Assembly (NCBI GenBank): GCA_964019425.1
Contig: OZ025840.1
Location: 644,001 to 708,000, forward strand
Origin: Flectonema sp. DT1601
Lineage: Eukaryota; Euglenozoa; Diplonemea; Diplonemida; Diplonemidae
Direction: 5' to 3'
Length of the DNA stretch: 64,000 bases
Positions 23,101 to 31,800 of this stretch are shown piece after piece. Position 1 is the stretch's first letter. Every line of letters starts with the position of its first letter. The notes beneath the pieces were generated by a model. The model saw nothing but the letters and a program-made list of their open reading frames with translations. It was not told the origin of the DNA and did not search any database. A program made the translations under genes and the position numbers.

Positions 23101-23913
23101 AATGAATCGCAAGCAATTAAATTAATAGAACTTGCGACTGAGTCAGAAATATTAAATGAGAATAAGGAAGCTGAGATTATAAAATTACAACAAGAGATAT
23201 CTAATCACAACTTACAATATCAAATACTATCTCAAGATCGTGAAGCTCATCGGAAGTCAGCTGACACCTCTTCAGCGAAGATCTCTGAATTGAGAACTGA
23301 AATCGATCAACTGAACTCAAAGAATGATCATCTGATGAAATCTCGAGATGCTCTCCTTCCACTCGAATCAGAAATTGAGACGTTGCGTTCAGAAATCTCT
23401 GAATTGCGATCTGAAGAACAGAATCTAACAGAAAAACTGAAAGAAGCTGACGTACGAACAACTTCTGGGAAGTCAAAACTTAAATCAGCTGAATCAGAAA
23501 TCACATCTCTGAAGACGTCTCAAAACACTTTAAAACAATCCGTTGAGCAGTCTGAAGAAGAACTCAAAAGACTTCAAAAACAACAGCGTGACATCCAATT
23601 GAAGTGTTCTTCTTTGGAAGCTTCACTCGCTCTGGCAGAGAAAGAAGTTCAGCAGCTGAGCGACAAGTTAGAGTCAGCAGATTCTGAAAACAGAGAGTCA
23701 GGAGACAAGTTAATTGTTCTCTCTCAGCAACACGAAGAGTCTTCAGTTTCTGTAGCAACTTTGAGTAAACAATTAGCTGAGAAATCATCAGAACTTGAGA
23801 AAATGACGAGAGAATTATCTTTTGCGAGAGCAAGGCTCACAAGCCATCCACTTCCTGTATTTGATGATGAGCAGCCAACTGACCTTATGATGTTGTTACA
23901 AGAAGTTGGTTAG
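14128..23913 (+). CDS. Giant coiled-coil protein (about 3261 residues)
   Basis: One uninterrupted frame of nearly 10 kb. After a Ser/Pro-rich head (about 50 residues, SPYTPTVIQSRNASPHRS) it is almost entirely Glu/Gln/Lys/Leu heptad sequence, typical of golgin-, giantin- or centrosome/basal-body-type coiled coils. A less regular stretch near residues 1500-1710 (WQPVDSRTQLPKLPDDKTI) breaks the rod. A direct repeat of 47 residues lies at 21439-21720. No GRIP, kinesin motor or transmembrane segment was seen at either end, so no specific family is assigned. The start is chosen just after a possible acceptor (TGTTGTAAACAG). An in-frame ATG at 14092, after the acceptor TTGATTTAG, would add 12 residues. 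Confidence 0.85.
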   Translation: MPTPSPYTPTVIQSRNASPHRSLVGSCPPPDLNDLPAKRILRRARSAERLKQELNEKEKELKIALIEKRAAERRATNNPKGIEERLEAALTKVSELESRLRNEHPPDTALDLERAQGEKDEINRDVTDQLIRIEELLSQCDGNIYDTTELIAMITTLGNTIKDKDKIITSLQHIQQHESAIRQSEHEQRIEELEALIRYHEKEKSYLQSEYQILKTSLASTESNEGFENMNISSLNTMLLKIHSDISRASQEIAAAKNLNSNIDKATIENLQFELNALLKGERSHTTEKSDYSLYNQTSTDDNLRETISELESVIEHQRQELNSGDSDKVTRLEALLKENKPLKRIRELESKINSLEERNSNQITRLQQRIAQLEEENSAYEEELAAALLELQKDDSNNDKQLEAKIRMLELTASTTTSKKGNSSSELLIKSLQEKIQFLENQSIDDNENMKTTTTGLNNIIQHQSDRINSLEQDVDSKTTDLLQAAYGSESSPEESSGLQRIIDSQKSDLTSLRQQLSSTMKEMQSSITQQSAVDHLDSIVKNQRIEIESLHNQLHIIKQNNSSEPLLSELRQQLEVTTAELNSYTQSSPSHLPIEQIVNQQQQEISDLRKQLRENNNSHPLSVIVDDQRRLISNLEQQLDDKTIELTTQITSKGNTSIKPSANMKGLEGILESQRQQIRSLECQLSGSTSELKEHINAALQLRSHSSDPEEVESSLQKLVKSQKSQIEILNEELQSRNSSLEKNKSTSSNNNKKSIEALATSQKNQIIKLEQIINDRTSELEIAISHSTQLGIESESDNRVLRSKLTSLEQQLENERQVSSNLQKTVEESKKPRETASSRSKQIDQLKEDLEKANEMTRRLKAAAKRAGSTERGKNETPASQTDARVAELERELEKATNTIKSLSDLQLELKVAKATISGLEQQLSEATSNTSDEYQHDISSLLEAQRKPILEELNAERRVTSELQDTVDKLKKQLTASTPSPQPKQKKSIQNTSGGGKAREALLDVQKNQIETLNEQLTDLRQRLQDSEEGRSPQRSTERNTTLENELKAEMAITSKLQSAVEQLASQGSGGKSNKQKIAVNALKEQLTTLQKQLKNSQNEVRRLQELHHQPNERFFDDTESITTHNRELHNVISSQDEDLVQKATRLHQIEEDMFNIKNIYNVTQFESERKGAELADARERLTTYHEKMDTVEQENLELLARIDELIAHGNAKQEWHARRASSLSREADDKRKALHAQIEYHRRLAELRESENSKLRSEIKNISQLTNDLRHSSISSEAKCRAQLDDIVTLKSQITDVVSQYESIQNDLVSKQGELDTKNRETARLKKRYENQKTEHTKEIQKIQCEDATKLIDLEQNIELSDVQLVAAKEKAERFRNEMESMTRLVDRIKFNQASGSEEFAVRSWIEQSEQQERLSITTSSLRVFESKSQLDSVAENESNNRTQILSNYYTSLMNTIISVSNVSDIQTRESNLRSAVESDEVSERLLLTTTLLRGLTSLQLIPSSETEVLKTQINALELDNQTQFKTINEMILSSNEESSRFELECDQFTEIHVLLSCFIIPLKKELTSDIVQVSETDDRENIKSEEQEAQIFISKHFVSSQFHIECLSLKNRVADTLRGSNSAVIMRRYLNKLLTWQPVDSRTQLPKLPDDKTICIEKDPMTKYGAAVAGKSRAEAAAMMEQDACEGGNDVEFEIEMERKRDQELEHARHRESVRVRDEAIDDLKKQLASSELQLLAADDLQSKIMSLEVVIAKKDSELTNLDNELQSNKTRLEAILADLSLAEEHRRSLEAQFSFSQNEAKLLEEGLSEKSQKVSELQQELEVSEERLQTLNEEKTDMSEQLERALQSAMTHEKMSIQLQADCENLESVEAALKNAREAEQHLGDQLEASQEELVGFRRRLAAEFERRQGKEHEVSQLKQNNANAIQLKAALQDAEAKAHSSYMENSNLIHQLTLADDQLVSSEQSEKRSAFTHNEGCVRNDILLEESAEFTDLIFSSNVLEKQLANCLKLLEEKLHDLEDIAADNKKLKLHNENNIGIQKSHEILTSEFDVLKTQNKELQSSVDTLKSSAATLTESENELISEREQLVTENGTLSAQKSTVETRNELLTSELNQLKESYAKAVADKEVLTTAKGHLEAEVESLRKSTSDLVGEKAEAERVILEMESEKNKNISESKQQIEEGNQQLEEAKASASAAAKVLKDEVEHLQEVERNLNERLKLLCEQSDNIISDKENLENERTVLSNAKNLLEADRDKLLSDSKANLTELTTMAAQIQTLSAGRQQAIDENKTIFAENAALMAENKILKQDKERFQDDNTALITEKASLAAEKHQLLQNASALIPGTPSSQLLSSPLRDTSSELIQLAMEEDSPPTKTDNESLLLKDQLEESLKTNALLTSQCEALEQQLQNKSSESPSGAKVSLSAYDAAGLELRQQLEAALEENKLLEEQLALNKPKSASVALPSPESETRPIAPPQLELQQQLEAALEENKLLGEQLALNKLKSASVALPSPESETRPIAPPQLGVVDEELTETLQQLEAENKTLAPLKEEVEFLQRKVQMLDSQLQQTTKSDTSKAQIADFVALEAELAETTARLSEAETAAALSLSDCEAALSQNEEINSQCETLEKQLRKACQKTAEVESMLFEANARTEDAKDKLEAEKATGAEIKSEMQALEVDKKGLHDNLRNTEQRIVFLEGEMKTAAQKEANYEGQIVALRAEVSGLTARLDHTKEASEDARKELLHRLDESEKSAQNHLIHGEQLQSTKEALEIKIEMLSKNVSQEVSVSQRLEEQLRSKEQLVIELKEKLLSLEQLQDDHSRILEKQSALEESKDAAKGRTVELEKEILGLENTVSNLRGTLEDTQQQLTSTKDTLNTSEQEAEDLTTQLDNRNQRCAVLEEEITAFQTREDESFLIKKQQSSDISDLTNKVSNQNEEIEELKIRLETTEQERNSSMSVQQDFEESLQIAEERATVAEEALTSNESQAIKLIELATESEILNENKEAEIIKLQQEISNHNLQYQILSQDREAHRKSADTSSAKISELRTEIDQLNSKNDHLMKSRDALLPLESEIETLRSEISELRSEEQNLTEKLKEADVRTTSGKSKLKSAESEITSLKTSQNTLKQSVEQSEEELKRLQKQQRDIQLKCSSLEASLALAEKEVQQLSDKLESADSENRESGDKLIVLSQQHEESSVSVATLSKQLAEKSSELEKMTRELSFARARLTSHPLPVFDDEQPTDLMMLLQEVG
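21439..21720 (+). repeat. Two tandem 141-bp (47-residue) units in the giant coiled-coil gene
   Basis: Units starting at 21439 and 21580 both encode LEL.QQLEAALEENKLL followed by SASVALPSPESETRPIAPPQ. DNA identity is very high, pointing to a recent in-frame duplication of a coil-plus-proline-hinge module. Confidence 0.9.
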
Positions 23914-24691
23914 ACTTGTTTTATACATTTGTATCCTTTTTATTTTTCCTATTTTCTTTTCTACCTCACCGTAGATGGAAGACCTTATCCCCTACTGGCT
24001 GTGGTCACTGTTACTACTATTTGTTATGTGATAATAGTCTTGATTGTCTTCAACTTTTATTATCTTTTTTTTTTGCTTAAAATTCTTAGTTTTAACGTAC
24101 ATAAAGAGACGAAGATTTTCCAAGAAAAGTAGTAGGGGGCATAAACCTTGAACTTGCCCTGTTGTATTTATTAGATTTTTTTAAAAAAAAGAAAGCCACT
24201 GTAGTAATAGTGTATGATTAAATTTCCCGTCGTCGGTAATTGTTTTTTATTCTTTCTTTTTTTGATGTACCATTTTTTTCTTCTTACATAACACAAAACA
24301 TGTTTTTTATTGAGAGTCATTTATTCATATTTATAGCAGTCCTCCCTCACTATGAAGTGTACATAAGCCTGATGTCAGGTGGCGCTCCTCTTTTTTAAAT
24401 ATATTCCAACAGACCTTCATAAACAGCCATCCAAGAAGATAAGGCGTTAACTACAAACACGGTATTCGACAGACACAAACACTACGTTGGTGATCATTAG
24501 GGAGGACGCATTTTCCACTGGAAGCTAACGTGTCAAAAAGTCATAACATTCTGGTAGCTCTTCTATCTTCACAACGGTTATAATAAAAATGTGAAGACGG
24601 AATTATGTTAACGAAATATTGTTGATAGCGTTCGTTGGTTATATTCATTTCAGATTTCTTTTTCTTAAAACAAAAGACAGACACAAATGAA
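23914..24691. other. Intergenic spacer
   Basis: AT-rich and without a supported gene. Two candidate acceptors precede the next start: TTCATTTCAG near 24648 and AAAAGACAG at about 24680. Confidence 0.55.
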
Positions 24692-25834
24692 ATGATATCA
24701 GAACCTGATGCGGTTACCCCGCTGTCTGCGTTGGATGCCCTCCTTCCGTTAGAAAGAAATGAAACAGCTGATGGAACTTCTGAATCAGAAACAGAAAGTG
24801 ATGACGCAGATGATGAAATAATTAATGAAAATGATGGAGGAGGTTACTTTGTAACTTTGGGTGAAGTTCACCAACCGCCACCTGAAGTTTGGAATCGTCT
24901 ACACGACGCTTCAGAGTATCGAAATAGAAAACGAGATGCTAACTACCACCTCAACAACCATCGGAAAGAACAACAACAACTTCAAGAAGTTCGAACTCCC
25001 ACTAAACTATCTCGACCTTATCAACCTGATTTATCAAAGAAAAGGTATCAAACTGACCATCTGAAACCTGAAGAGTTATATTCCTTCAAACCGAAAGTAT
25101 CGGAAGCTGCTAATTTAGTAGACGGACGTGGTGGTAAAGTTTGGGAAGCGTTGAGTAAATCGAAAAAATGCAAAGATGAAAGTCAAAGTATTGAAACCCC
25201 ATCGAGAAGCCATTCATCGCCTCGCCCAAGTAGAAAGAGTTCTCCACTTCATAATAGACTGTTTGATGAGAAGGTCGGTAATCTAAGATATCAACCTGTT
25301 GATCAATGTACCTTTCATCCTAATGTTAATAAGCCTGTTAGAAGAGGATCAACAACACCTCGTAGAGTTCGACAGATTGATTCAAATATATTTTCAAGGC
25401 TATCAACCCCTCGACCCTCCACGACAGCTGGTAGCCCAGGAAGTCCTGAAGCAGCCATCTCGGGAAGGGTAAGTTATTCACCAAAGAAAAGATTACATCA
25501 AACAATAGATTTCCGTGTCAACAGCAGCGGATGTTCAATCAGAGAAGAACCTTCGACTGAGTCAGTCAGATATAAATTACTTCCAAAACAATTTTTAATT
25601 AAAATCGTTAAAAGTTCTATAACTCGAACTGCTTCTGAAGGTGTTTGGGGAGAAACAGAAAATGGATGGATTCAAATAGAGAATTCTGATGGATACAAAC
25701 TATTGTCACCTGAAGTTCAAATGGTCATCAGAAGAGACTCTTCAATCACTCCTACAAAAAACGCCATCAGATTAGCATCTACTAAGAGAGAACTCGAAGA
25801 ACAAATAGACAACCTCCCGAATGTATACCGATGA
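24692..25834 (+). CDS. Cytoskeletal/flagellar-type protein with FxPxV motifs
   Basis: The protein has 380 residues, starting MISEPDAVTPLS. After an acidic N-terminus come EVWNRLHDASEYRNRKRD, LYSFKPKVSEAA and QCTFHPNVNKP, then IFSRLSTPRPS. Alternating RL(Y/H)-(D/E)A and CTFxPxI/V motifs are common in protist flagellar and cytoskeletal proteins of unassigned family; the assignment by motif is mine. A Ser/Pro/Arg-rich middle (residues about 165-270) suggests phosphorylation. The C-terminal ~90 residues (KFLIK-like start, GVWGETENGWIQIENSDG) look like a compact beta domain, possibly SH3-like. Its position between two giant coiled-coil genes fits a cytoskeletal neighbourhood but does not prove it. 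Confidence 0.7.
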   Translation: MISEPDAVTPLSALDALLPLERNETADGTSESETESDDADDEIINENDGGGYFVTLGEVHQPPPEVWNRLHDASEYRNRKRDANYHLNNHRKEQQQLQEVRTPTKLSRPYQPDLSKKRYQTDHLKPEELYSFKPKVSEAANLVDGRGGKVWEALSKSKKCKDESQSIETPSRSHSSPRPSRKSSPLHNRLFDEKVGNLRYQPVDQCTFHPNVNKPVRRGSTTPRRVRQIDSNIFSRLSTPRPSTTAGSPGSPEAAISGRVSYSPKKRLHQTIDFRVNSSGCSIREEPSTESVRYKLLPKQFLIKIVKSSITRTASEGVWGETENGWIQIENSDGYKLLSPEVQMVIRRDSSITPTKNAIRLASTKRELEEQIDNLPNVYR

Positions 25835-26047
25835 CTGCTGTGTTTCCACTGGAAACTTACAATTTTTTTTTTTTTTTTTTTAAAAAAAAACGCTGTATTT
25901 TGAGACTGTTTTCAACAAATGTATCCACCCTGTGAGATGTGTAAGTGGGGGAGAGAGTCTTTGCTTTTTAATTACTCAAACTTACAAACCGATAGGAGCA
26001 TAAGGGGAGAGGGGAAAAAGAAGGAAACCAACAAACAAACCAACAAT

Positions 26048-28723
26048 ATGTCACTCACATGCCCTATCCTAACTATTGAGGGAGCCATTGTTGTTGTTGA
26101 AGTTACCTTGACAACTACTGTGAATGATGCGAAGTTAGAAATTTCAAATGAACAAGAGATTGACTGTTCGATGTTTGAATTGGAATTAGAAGGAAAAAAG
26201 CTATCAGAGAAAACAATACTTGTGAAGACGGGAATCACTGATGTGACGGAATTAATTATGATCCATTCTGATAAAGCAATCGCCGTGAGAAGACTCGCGG
26301 AAGTTGGAATAAAACCAACTCAACGAAACTTCATACAAAGCATCTCAAATGGATTAGATTACATTGATATGTTTCTTGACAGCGGTTTAGATATTGATGG
26401 TCGTTTTCTAGTGCGAACACCACTGAACGTAGCACTCAGAAAAAATGATATAGATTCTGTTACTAAGCTAATCAACAGAGGTGCTAACCTAACTGGACCA
26501 TTACTACACGTCTGTAGATCTGACAGCTATTTTGAAATCGCTAAAATACTTTTGCAACACGGAGCTGACGTATCAACTCGTAAAGATAGTGACAACTCGA
26601 CTGCTCTTCACTCCACGAAGTCTGCTTCTGTTGCTAAACTCTTTTTAGATTACAAGGCAGACGTCAATGCTCAAGACAGTGATCTTTGCACTCCTTTACA
26701 TTATTGTGATGGTCCTGACTCTGCTGAAATCGGAAGAGTATTGTTAGAACACGGTGTTGATCCAAACATTGTCGACGTCGATGGACATGCGATACTACAC
26801 TTCGCATCAGATCCTCATCTTGTTAAAATTATTATACAACATGGAGGGGATGTTAATTTGAGATGTCAACTAGGAAATACTCCGCTAATCAGAGCAGTGT
26901 ATGGAGGTCGATCTGAAGCTGCAAAAGTTTTGTTAGACTTTGGTGCTGATGTTAATATTGTCAACCTATGTGGGTCGTCTCCTCTTCATGAGTGTGAAGA
27001 TATTGAGATAGCATCTCTTCTATTAAAACACGGAGCTGATATCAACCTGCAAGACAGTCATCTTTGCACTCCTTTACATTTTTGTAATGGTCCTGACTCT
27101 GCTGCAATCGGAAGAGTATTGTTAGAACACGGTGCTGATCCAAACATTGTCTACACCGATGGATATGCGATACTACACTTCGCATCAGATCCTCATCTTG
27201 TTAAAATTATTATACAACATGGAGGGGATGTTAATTTGAGATGTCAACTAGGAAATACTCCGCTAATCAAAGCAGTGTGTGGAGGTCGATCTGAAGCTGC
27301 AAAAGTTCTGTTAGACTTTGGTGCTGATGTTAATATTGTCAACCTATGCGGGTCGTCTCCTCTTCATGAGTGTGAAGATATTGAGATAGCATCTCTTCTA
27401 TTAAAACACGGAGCTGATATCAACCTGCAAGACAGTCATCTTTGCACTCCTTTACATTTTTGTAATGGTCCTGACTCTGCTGAAATCGGAAGAGTATTGT
27501 TAGAACACGGTGCTGATCCAAACATTGTCGACGTCGATGGACATGCGATACTACACTTCGCATCAGATCCTCATCTTGTTAAAATTATTATACAACATGG
27601 AGGGGATGTTAATTTGAGATGTCAACTAGGAAATACTCCGCTAATCAGAGCAGTGTGTGGAGGTCGATCTGAAGCTGCAAAAGTTCTGTTAGACTTTGGT
27701 GCTGATGTTAATATTGTCAACCTATGCGGGTCGTCTCCTCTTCATGAGTGTGAAGATATTGAGATAGCATCTCTTCTATTAAAACACGGAGCTGATATCA
27801 ACCTGCAAGACAGTCATCTTTGCACTCCTTTACATTTTTGTAATGGTCCTGACTCTGCTGAAATCGGAAGAGTATTGTTAGAACACGGTGCTGATCCAAA
27901 CATTGTCGACGTCGATGGACATGCGATACTACACTTCGCATCAGATCCTCATCTTGTTAAAATTATTATACAACATGGAGGGGATGTTAATTTGAGATGT
28001 CAACTAGGAAATACTCCGCTAATCAGAGCAGTGTATGGAGGTCGATCTGAAGCTGCAAAAGTTTTGTTAGACTTTGGTGCTGATGTTAATATTGTCAACC
28101 TATGCGGGTCGTCTCCTCTTCATGAGTGTGAAGATATTGAGATAGCATCTCTTCTATTAAAACACGGAGCTGATATCAACCTGCAAGACAGTCATCTTTG
28201 CACTCCTTTACATTTTTGTAATGGTCCTGACTCTGCTGCAATCGGAAGAGTATTGTTAGAACACGGTGCTGATCCAAACATTGTCTACACCGATGGATAT
28301 GCGATACTACACTTCGCATCAGATCCTCATCTTGTTAAAATTATTATACAACATGGAGGGGATGTTAATTTGAGATGTCAACTAGGAAATACTCCGCTAA
28401 TCAAAGCAGTGTGTGGAGGTCGATCTGAAGCTGCAAAAGTTCTGTTAGACTTTGGTGCTGATGTTAATATTGTCAACCTATGTGGGTCGTCTCCTCTTCA
28501 TGAGTGTGAAGGTATTGAGATAGCATCTCTTCTATTAAAACACGGAGCTGATATCAACCTGCAAGACAGTGATCTTTGCACTCCTTTACATTATTGTGAT
28601 CCTCATAATACAACGATAGCGAATCTTGTTGAGTTTGTTAAATTATTTATCGAAAACGGTGCTGATGTAAACATTCAAACACGAGATGGTAGCTGCTTGC
28701 TTCATTATATTTTATCGGGTTAA
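26048..28723 (+). CDS. Ubiquitin-like + ankyrin-repeat protein with five 378-bp internal units
   Basis: The protein has 891 residues from the ATG after an A-rich leader. Another in-frame ATG at 25919 would add 43 residues lacking domain character. Residues ~5-75 resemble ubiquitin (VEVTLTTTVNDAKLEIS, then FELELEGKKLSEKTILVKTG). Ankyrin repeats fill the rest, with consensus pieces such as TPLHFCNGPDSA, VLLEHGADPNIV and SLLLKHGADINLQDS. From 26672 to 28561 there are exactly five 126-residue units nearly identical in DNA, then a partial sixth and a terminal capping repeat. Ankyrin arrays are protein-binding scaffolds; the partner is unknown. The N-terminal ubiquitin-like module parallels the one in the broken LRR gene upstream. 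Confidence 0.88.
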   Translation: MSLTCPILTIEGAIVVVEVTLTTTVNDAKLEISNEQEIDCSMFELELEGKKLSEKTILVKTGITDVTELIMIHSDKAIAVRRLAEVGIKPTQRNFIQSISNGLDYIDMFLDSGLDIDGRFLVRTPLNVALRKNDIDSVTKLINRGANLTGPLLHVCRSDSYFEIAKILLQHGADVSTRKDSDNSTALHSTKSASVAKLFLDYKADVNAQDSDLCTPLHYCDGPDSAEIGRVLLEHGVDPNIVDVDGHAILHFASDPHLVKIIIQHGGDVNLRCQLGNTPLIRAVYGGRSEAAKVLLDFGADVNIVNLCGSSPLHECEDIEIASLLLKHGADINLQDSHLCTPLHFCNGPDSAAIGRVLLEHGADPNIVYTDGYAILHFASDPHLVKIIIQHGGDVNLRCQLGNTPLIKAVCGGRSEAAKVLLDFGADVNIVNLCGSSPLHECEDIEIASLLLKHGADINLQDSHLCTPLHFCNGPDSAEIGRVLLEHGADPNIVDVDGHAILHFASDPHLVKIIIQHGGDVNLRCQLGNTPLIRAVCGGRSEAAKVLLDFGADVNIVNLCGSSPLHECEDIEIASLLLKHGADINLQDSHLCTPLHFCNGPDSAEIGRVLLEHGADPNIVDVDGHAILHFASDPHLVKIIIQHGGDVNLRCQLGNTPLIRAVYGGRSEAAKVLLDFGADVNIVNLCGSSPLHECEDIEIASLLLKHGADINLQDSHLCTPLHFCNGPDSAAIGRVLLEHGADPNIVYTDGYAILHFASDPHLVKIIIQHGGDVNLRCQLGNTPLIKAVCGGRSEAAKVLLDFGADVNIVNLCGSSPLHECEGIEIASLLLKHGADINLQDSDLCTPLHYCDPHNTTIANLVEFVKLFIENGADVNIQTRDGSCLLHYILSG
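26672..28561 (+). repeat. Five tandem 378-bp ankyrin units
   Basis: Units start at 26672, 27050, 27428, 27806 and 28184; a partial unit begins at 28562. Variant sites pattern the units as A-B-C-A-B. Units 1 and 4 share EIGRV, VDVDGHA, IRAVYGG and GTTTTGTTAGAC. Units 2 and 5 share AIGRV, VYTDGYA, IKAVCGG and GTTCTGTTAGAC. Unit 3 is mixed. The first and partial last units share DSDL...HYCD where the others have DSHL...HFCN. Confidence 0.92.
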
Positions 28724-28854
28724 TTTGTCTTTATGTTCTTGTTTTTTAATTTTTAATTTTCTTTTTTTTTTTTTTTCTTTTGTTAAGTGTCGAAATAATA
28801 TAATTACTGTTCACAATATATCTTTAATAAGGTGTGAGGATAAACATCAACAAG

Positions 28855-31800
28855 ATGCATGACGATCCTGGAGAAGTGATGGGTCACTTGCAAGATGCGA
28901 TTGATGCAAACCCATCAGGAAAACACAATTTGCTGCTACGCAATGCGTTGGGTTGTCTCGAAATGTTTGGAGATCACATGCACTCAGCTGGAGCTTTTGG
29001 ACAGAAACTCGCAGAGGAATTAACAGAAGTCAAAGAGAGAGTTACAGAACTTCAACACGATAATGACATATTAAAGAGTGGTGCTTCATCAGAAGCGAAC
29101 TCCCGACTTCGATCTGCTGAATTACAAAACGCTTCACTCCAAGGGGAGAAGACTCTCTTAACACGAAAACAACGAGAACTTGAATTCCAATTAGATGAAC
29201 TGGTCAGAGAAAAAGAACAACTGACTTCCGAAGTAAAACACCTCGATGAGAAGTACCAAGGAGTATTCGCACGAAAAAGTGAACTCCAAGTCCAGTACGA
29301 TAAAAACAGAGACACCATCAGAGATCTTGAAGGAATCGCAAAGGCACTACGAGAGACTGAGAAAGACCTTTCTGAAGCTACCGAACAAAAAGAAGAATTT
29401 GAACTATTAAACGGACAACTCCAAGCAGAACTCCAACAGGTTCGCGAAGACCGCGACTTCTTCGAAAATACATTACAAGAAGAGAAGAAGAAAGGACAGA
29501 AAGAACTCGAATCAAAAACTCAGGAACTCATCATCAAGAAGGACGCTGAAGCTAAAGAGAAACTCGACATTCTTCAAGAAGAATTACAACAGCTATCGAC
29601 TGAAGTAGAGAACTCATCAAAGCAAATCGAACTCGCAAAAATTGAAGCAACTCGCAAAGCGAAACAAACACACAAAAAAGAACTTACTGCGAAGGAAGAA
29701 GAAATTGAAGAAATACAACAGCACCTGTGTGAGGAATCGAATAAAATGGTTCAACTTCTCGATGACAAGTCTATTGAAATTAATAAACTGAAATTGGAAT
29801 ACGACGATTTAAAACAAATAAACGACACTGCGACTATCAAACTATCTGAAGAAATAAAAACTTCACAACAATCCAACTCCACTTTAGAAGCGAGCATCGT
29901 TCTAATTACTTCTCAGTTAGAGACTTCAAACAGCACAAATAACGACTTCTCTAATAAAATAGAAGATTTGAAAACAACAAACAAACATCTTCAAACGGAA
30001 TTAGAAAATTCGAAGGTTGAGAAGTCTGACTTAAATAACAAAGTTGAAGACTCAAATAAGTCTATTGCAGCACTAACATCTGAGAAAGATGAAGTGACTG
30101 CGGAACTCAGCAGTTTGATGAAACAAAAATCCGAAGAACAAGCAGCTCACGATTCCATCATGAGTGACTTAGAGAAGAACCTATCTGAACAAGTGATACA
30201 GATGACAGCTCTCGAACTTCAATTGACTGACGCAAAGAATGAGAAAGACTCTCTCCATAAAAAGATTTCTGAACAAGAGCAATCCAACACCACCAGCATT
30301 AGTGACTTGGAACAGAAACTAAAACATGCGATTGAAGAAACCAACAATCTCTCGAAGGAAAAAAGCAGCCTTCAGTCTGAAGCTGATATCCTTCAGACCG
30401 ACATCACTGTGAAAGAAGTAGAGAACAGTGAGCTACGAAAGCAGAAGGAGGAGTTGGAAAACAATTTGAAGGACAAGACTACCGAACTCGAAGATCTGAT
30501 TAAGAAGAACGAGCAGGAAACAGAAATCAGATCCTCCAGCATTGGTGACTTGGAACAGAAACTGAAGGATGCGATGGAAGAAACCAACAACCTCTCGAAG
30601 GATAAGAAGGAACTCGAAGAGCAACTCGAGAAGACAAAAGACAGCCTTCAAGTTGTTCAAAATGAGAAAAGTGAATTAGACGAGAAGCACAGCACCCTTC
30701 AATCTGATTTATCAAATAAAGAATCCGAGTACAATACTTTATCTGATCAAAAGAAAGATGTTGAAACAACTCTCCAGAACAAGACAACAGAATTCGATGA
30801 ACTCGTCAAAGAGAACGCGAAAGAGAAAGCAATCCAAAACTCCAACATGATCGACTTAGAAAAGCAACTCAGCGATCTCACGAAAGAGAAAGGGGAATCC
30901 GAATCTAAACTCACTAACGTTAGCGATGAGCTGAGTAAACTTCAAAATGAAAACAAAGAATTGGAAAACAAATATTCTGACCTACAATCTGACTTGTCGG
31001 AAAAGGAATCTACTCGTCAGAAACTATCCGAAGAAATTGAAGAAATCAAAAGTAAGTTGGAATCCAAAACATCTGAAGCTGAAACCCTTCAGACCGACAT
31101 CACTGTGAAAGAAGTAGAGAACAGTGAGCTACGACAGCAGAAGGAGGAGTTGGAAAACAATTTGAAGGACAAGACTACCGAACTCGAAGATCTGATTAAG
31201 AAGAACGAGCAGGAAACAGAAATCAGATCCTCCAGCATTGGTGACTTGGAACAGAAACTGAAGGATGCGATGGAAGAAACCAACAACCTCTCGAAGGATA
31301 AGAAGGAACTCGAAGAGCAACTCGAGAAGACAAAAGACAGCCTTCAAGTTGTTCAAAATGAGAAAAGTGAAATAGACGAGAAGCACAACACCCTTCAATC
31401 TGCTTTATCAAATAAAGAATCCGAGTACAATACTTTATCTGATCAAAAGAAAGAAGTTGAAACAACTCTCCAGAACAAGACAACAGAATTCGATGAACTC
31501 GTCAAAGAGATTGAAGAAATTAAAAGTAAGTTGGAATCCAAAACATCTGAAGCTGAAACCCTTCAGACTGGCATCACAGTGAAAGAAGTAGAGAACAGTG
31601 AGCTACGACAGCAGAAGGAGGAGTTGGAAAACAATTTGAAGGACAAGACTACCGAACTCGAAGATCTGATTAAGAAGAACGAGCAGGAAACAGAAATCAG
31701 ATCCTCCAGCATTGGTGACTTGGAACAGAAACTGAAGGATGCGATGGAAGAAACCAAAAACCTCTCGAAGGATAAGAAGGAACTCGAAGAGCAACTCGAG

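Noticed and set aside
25919-26047. N-terminal extension of the ankyrin protein from an upstream ATG
   Set aside because: The 43 residues are compositionally odd, and the ATG at 26048 directly precedes the ubiquitin-like domain.
26672-28561. CRISPR-like array
   Set aside because: Units are coding ankyrin repeats without spacers in a eukaryotic gene.
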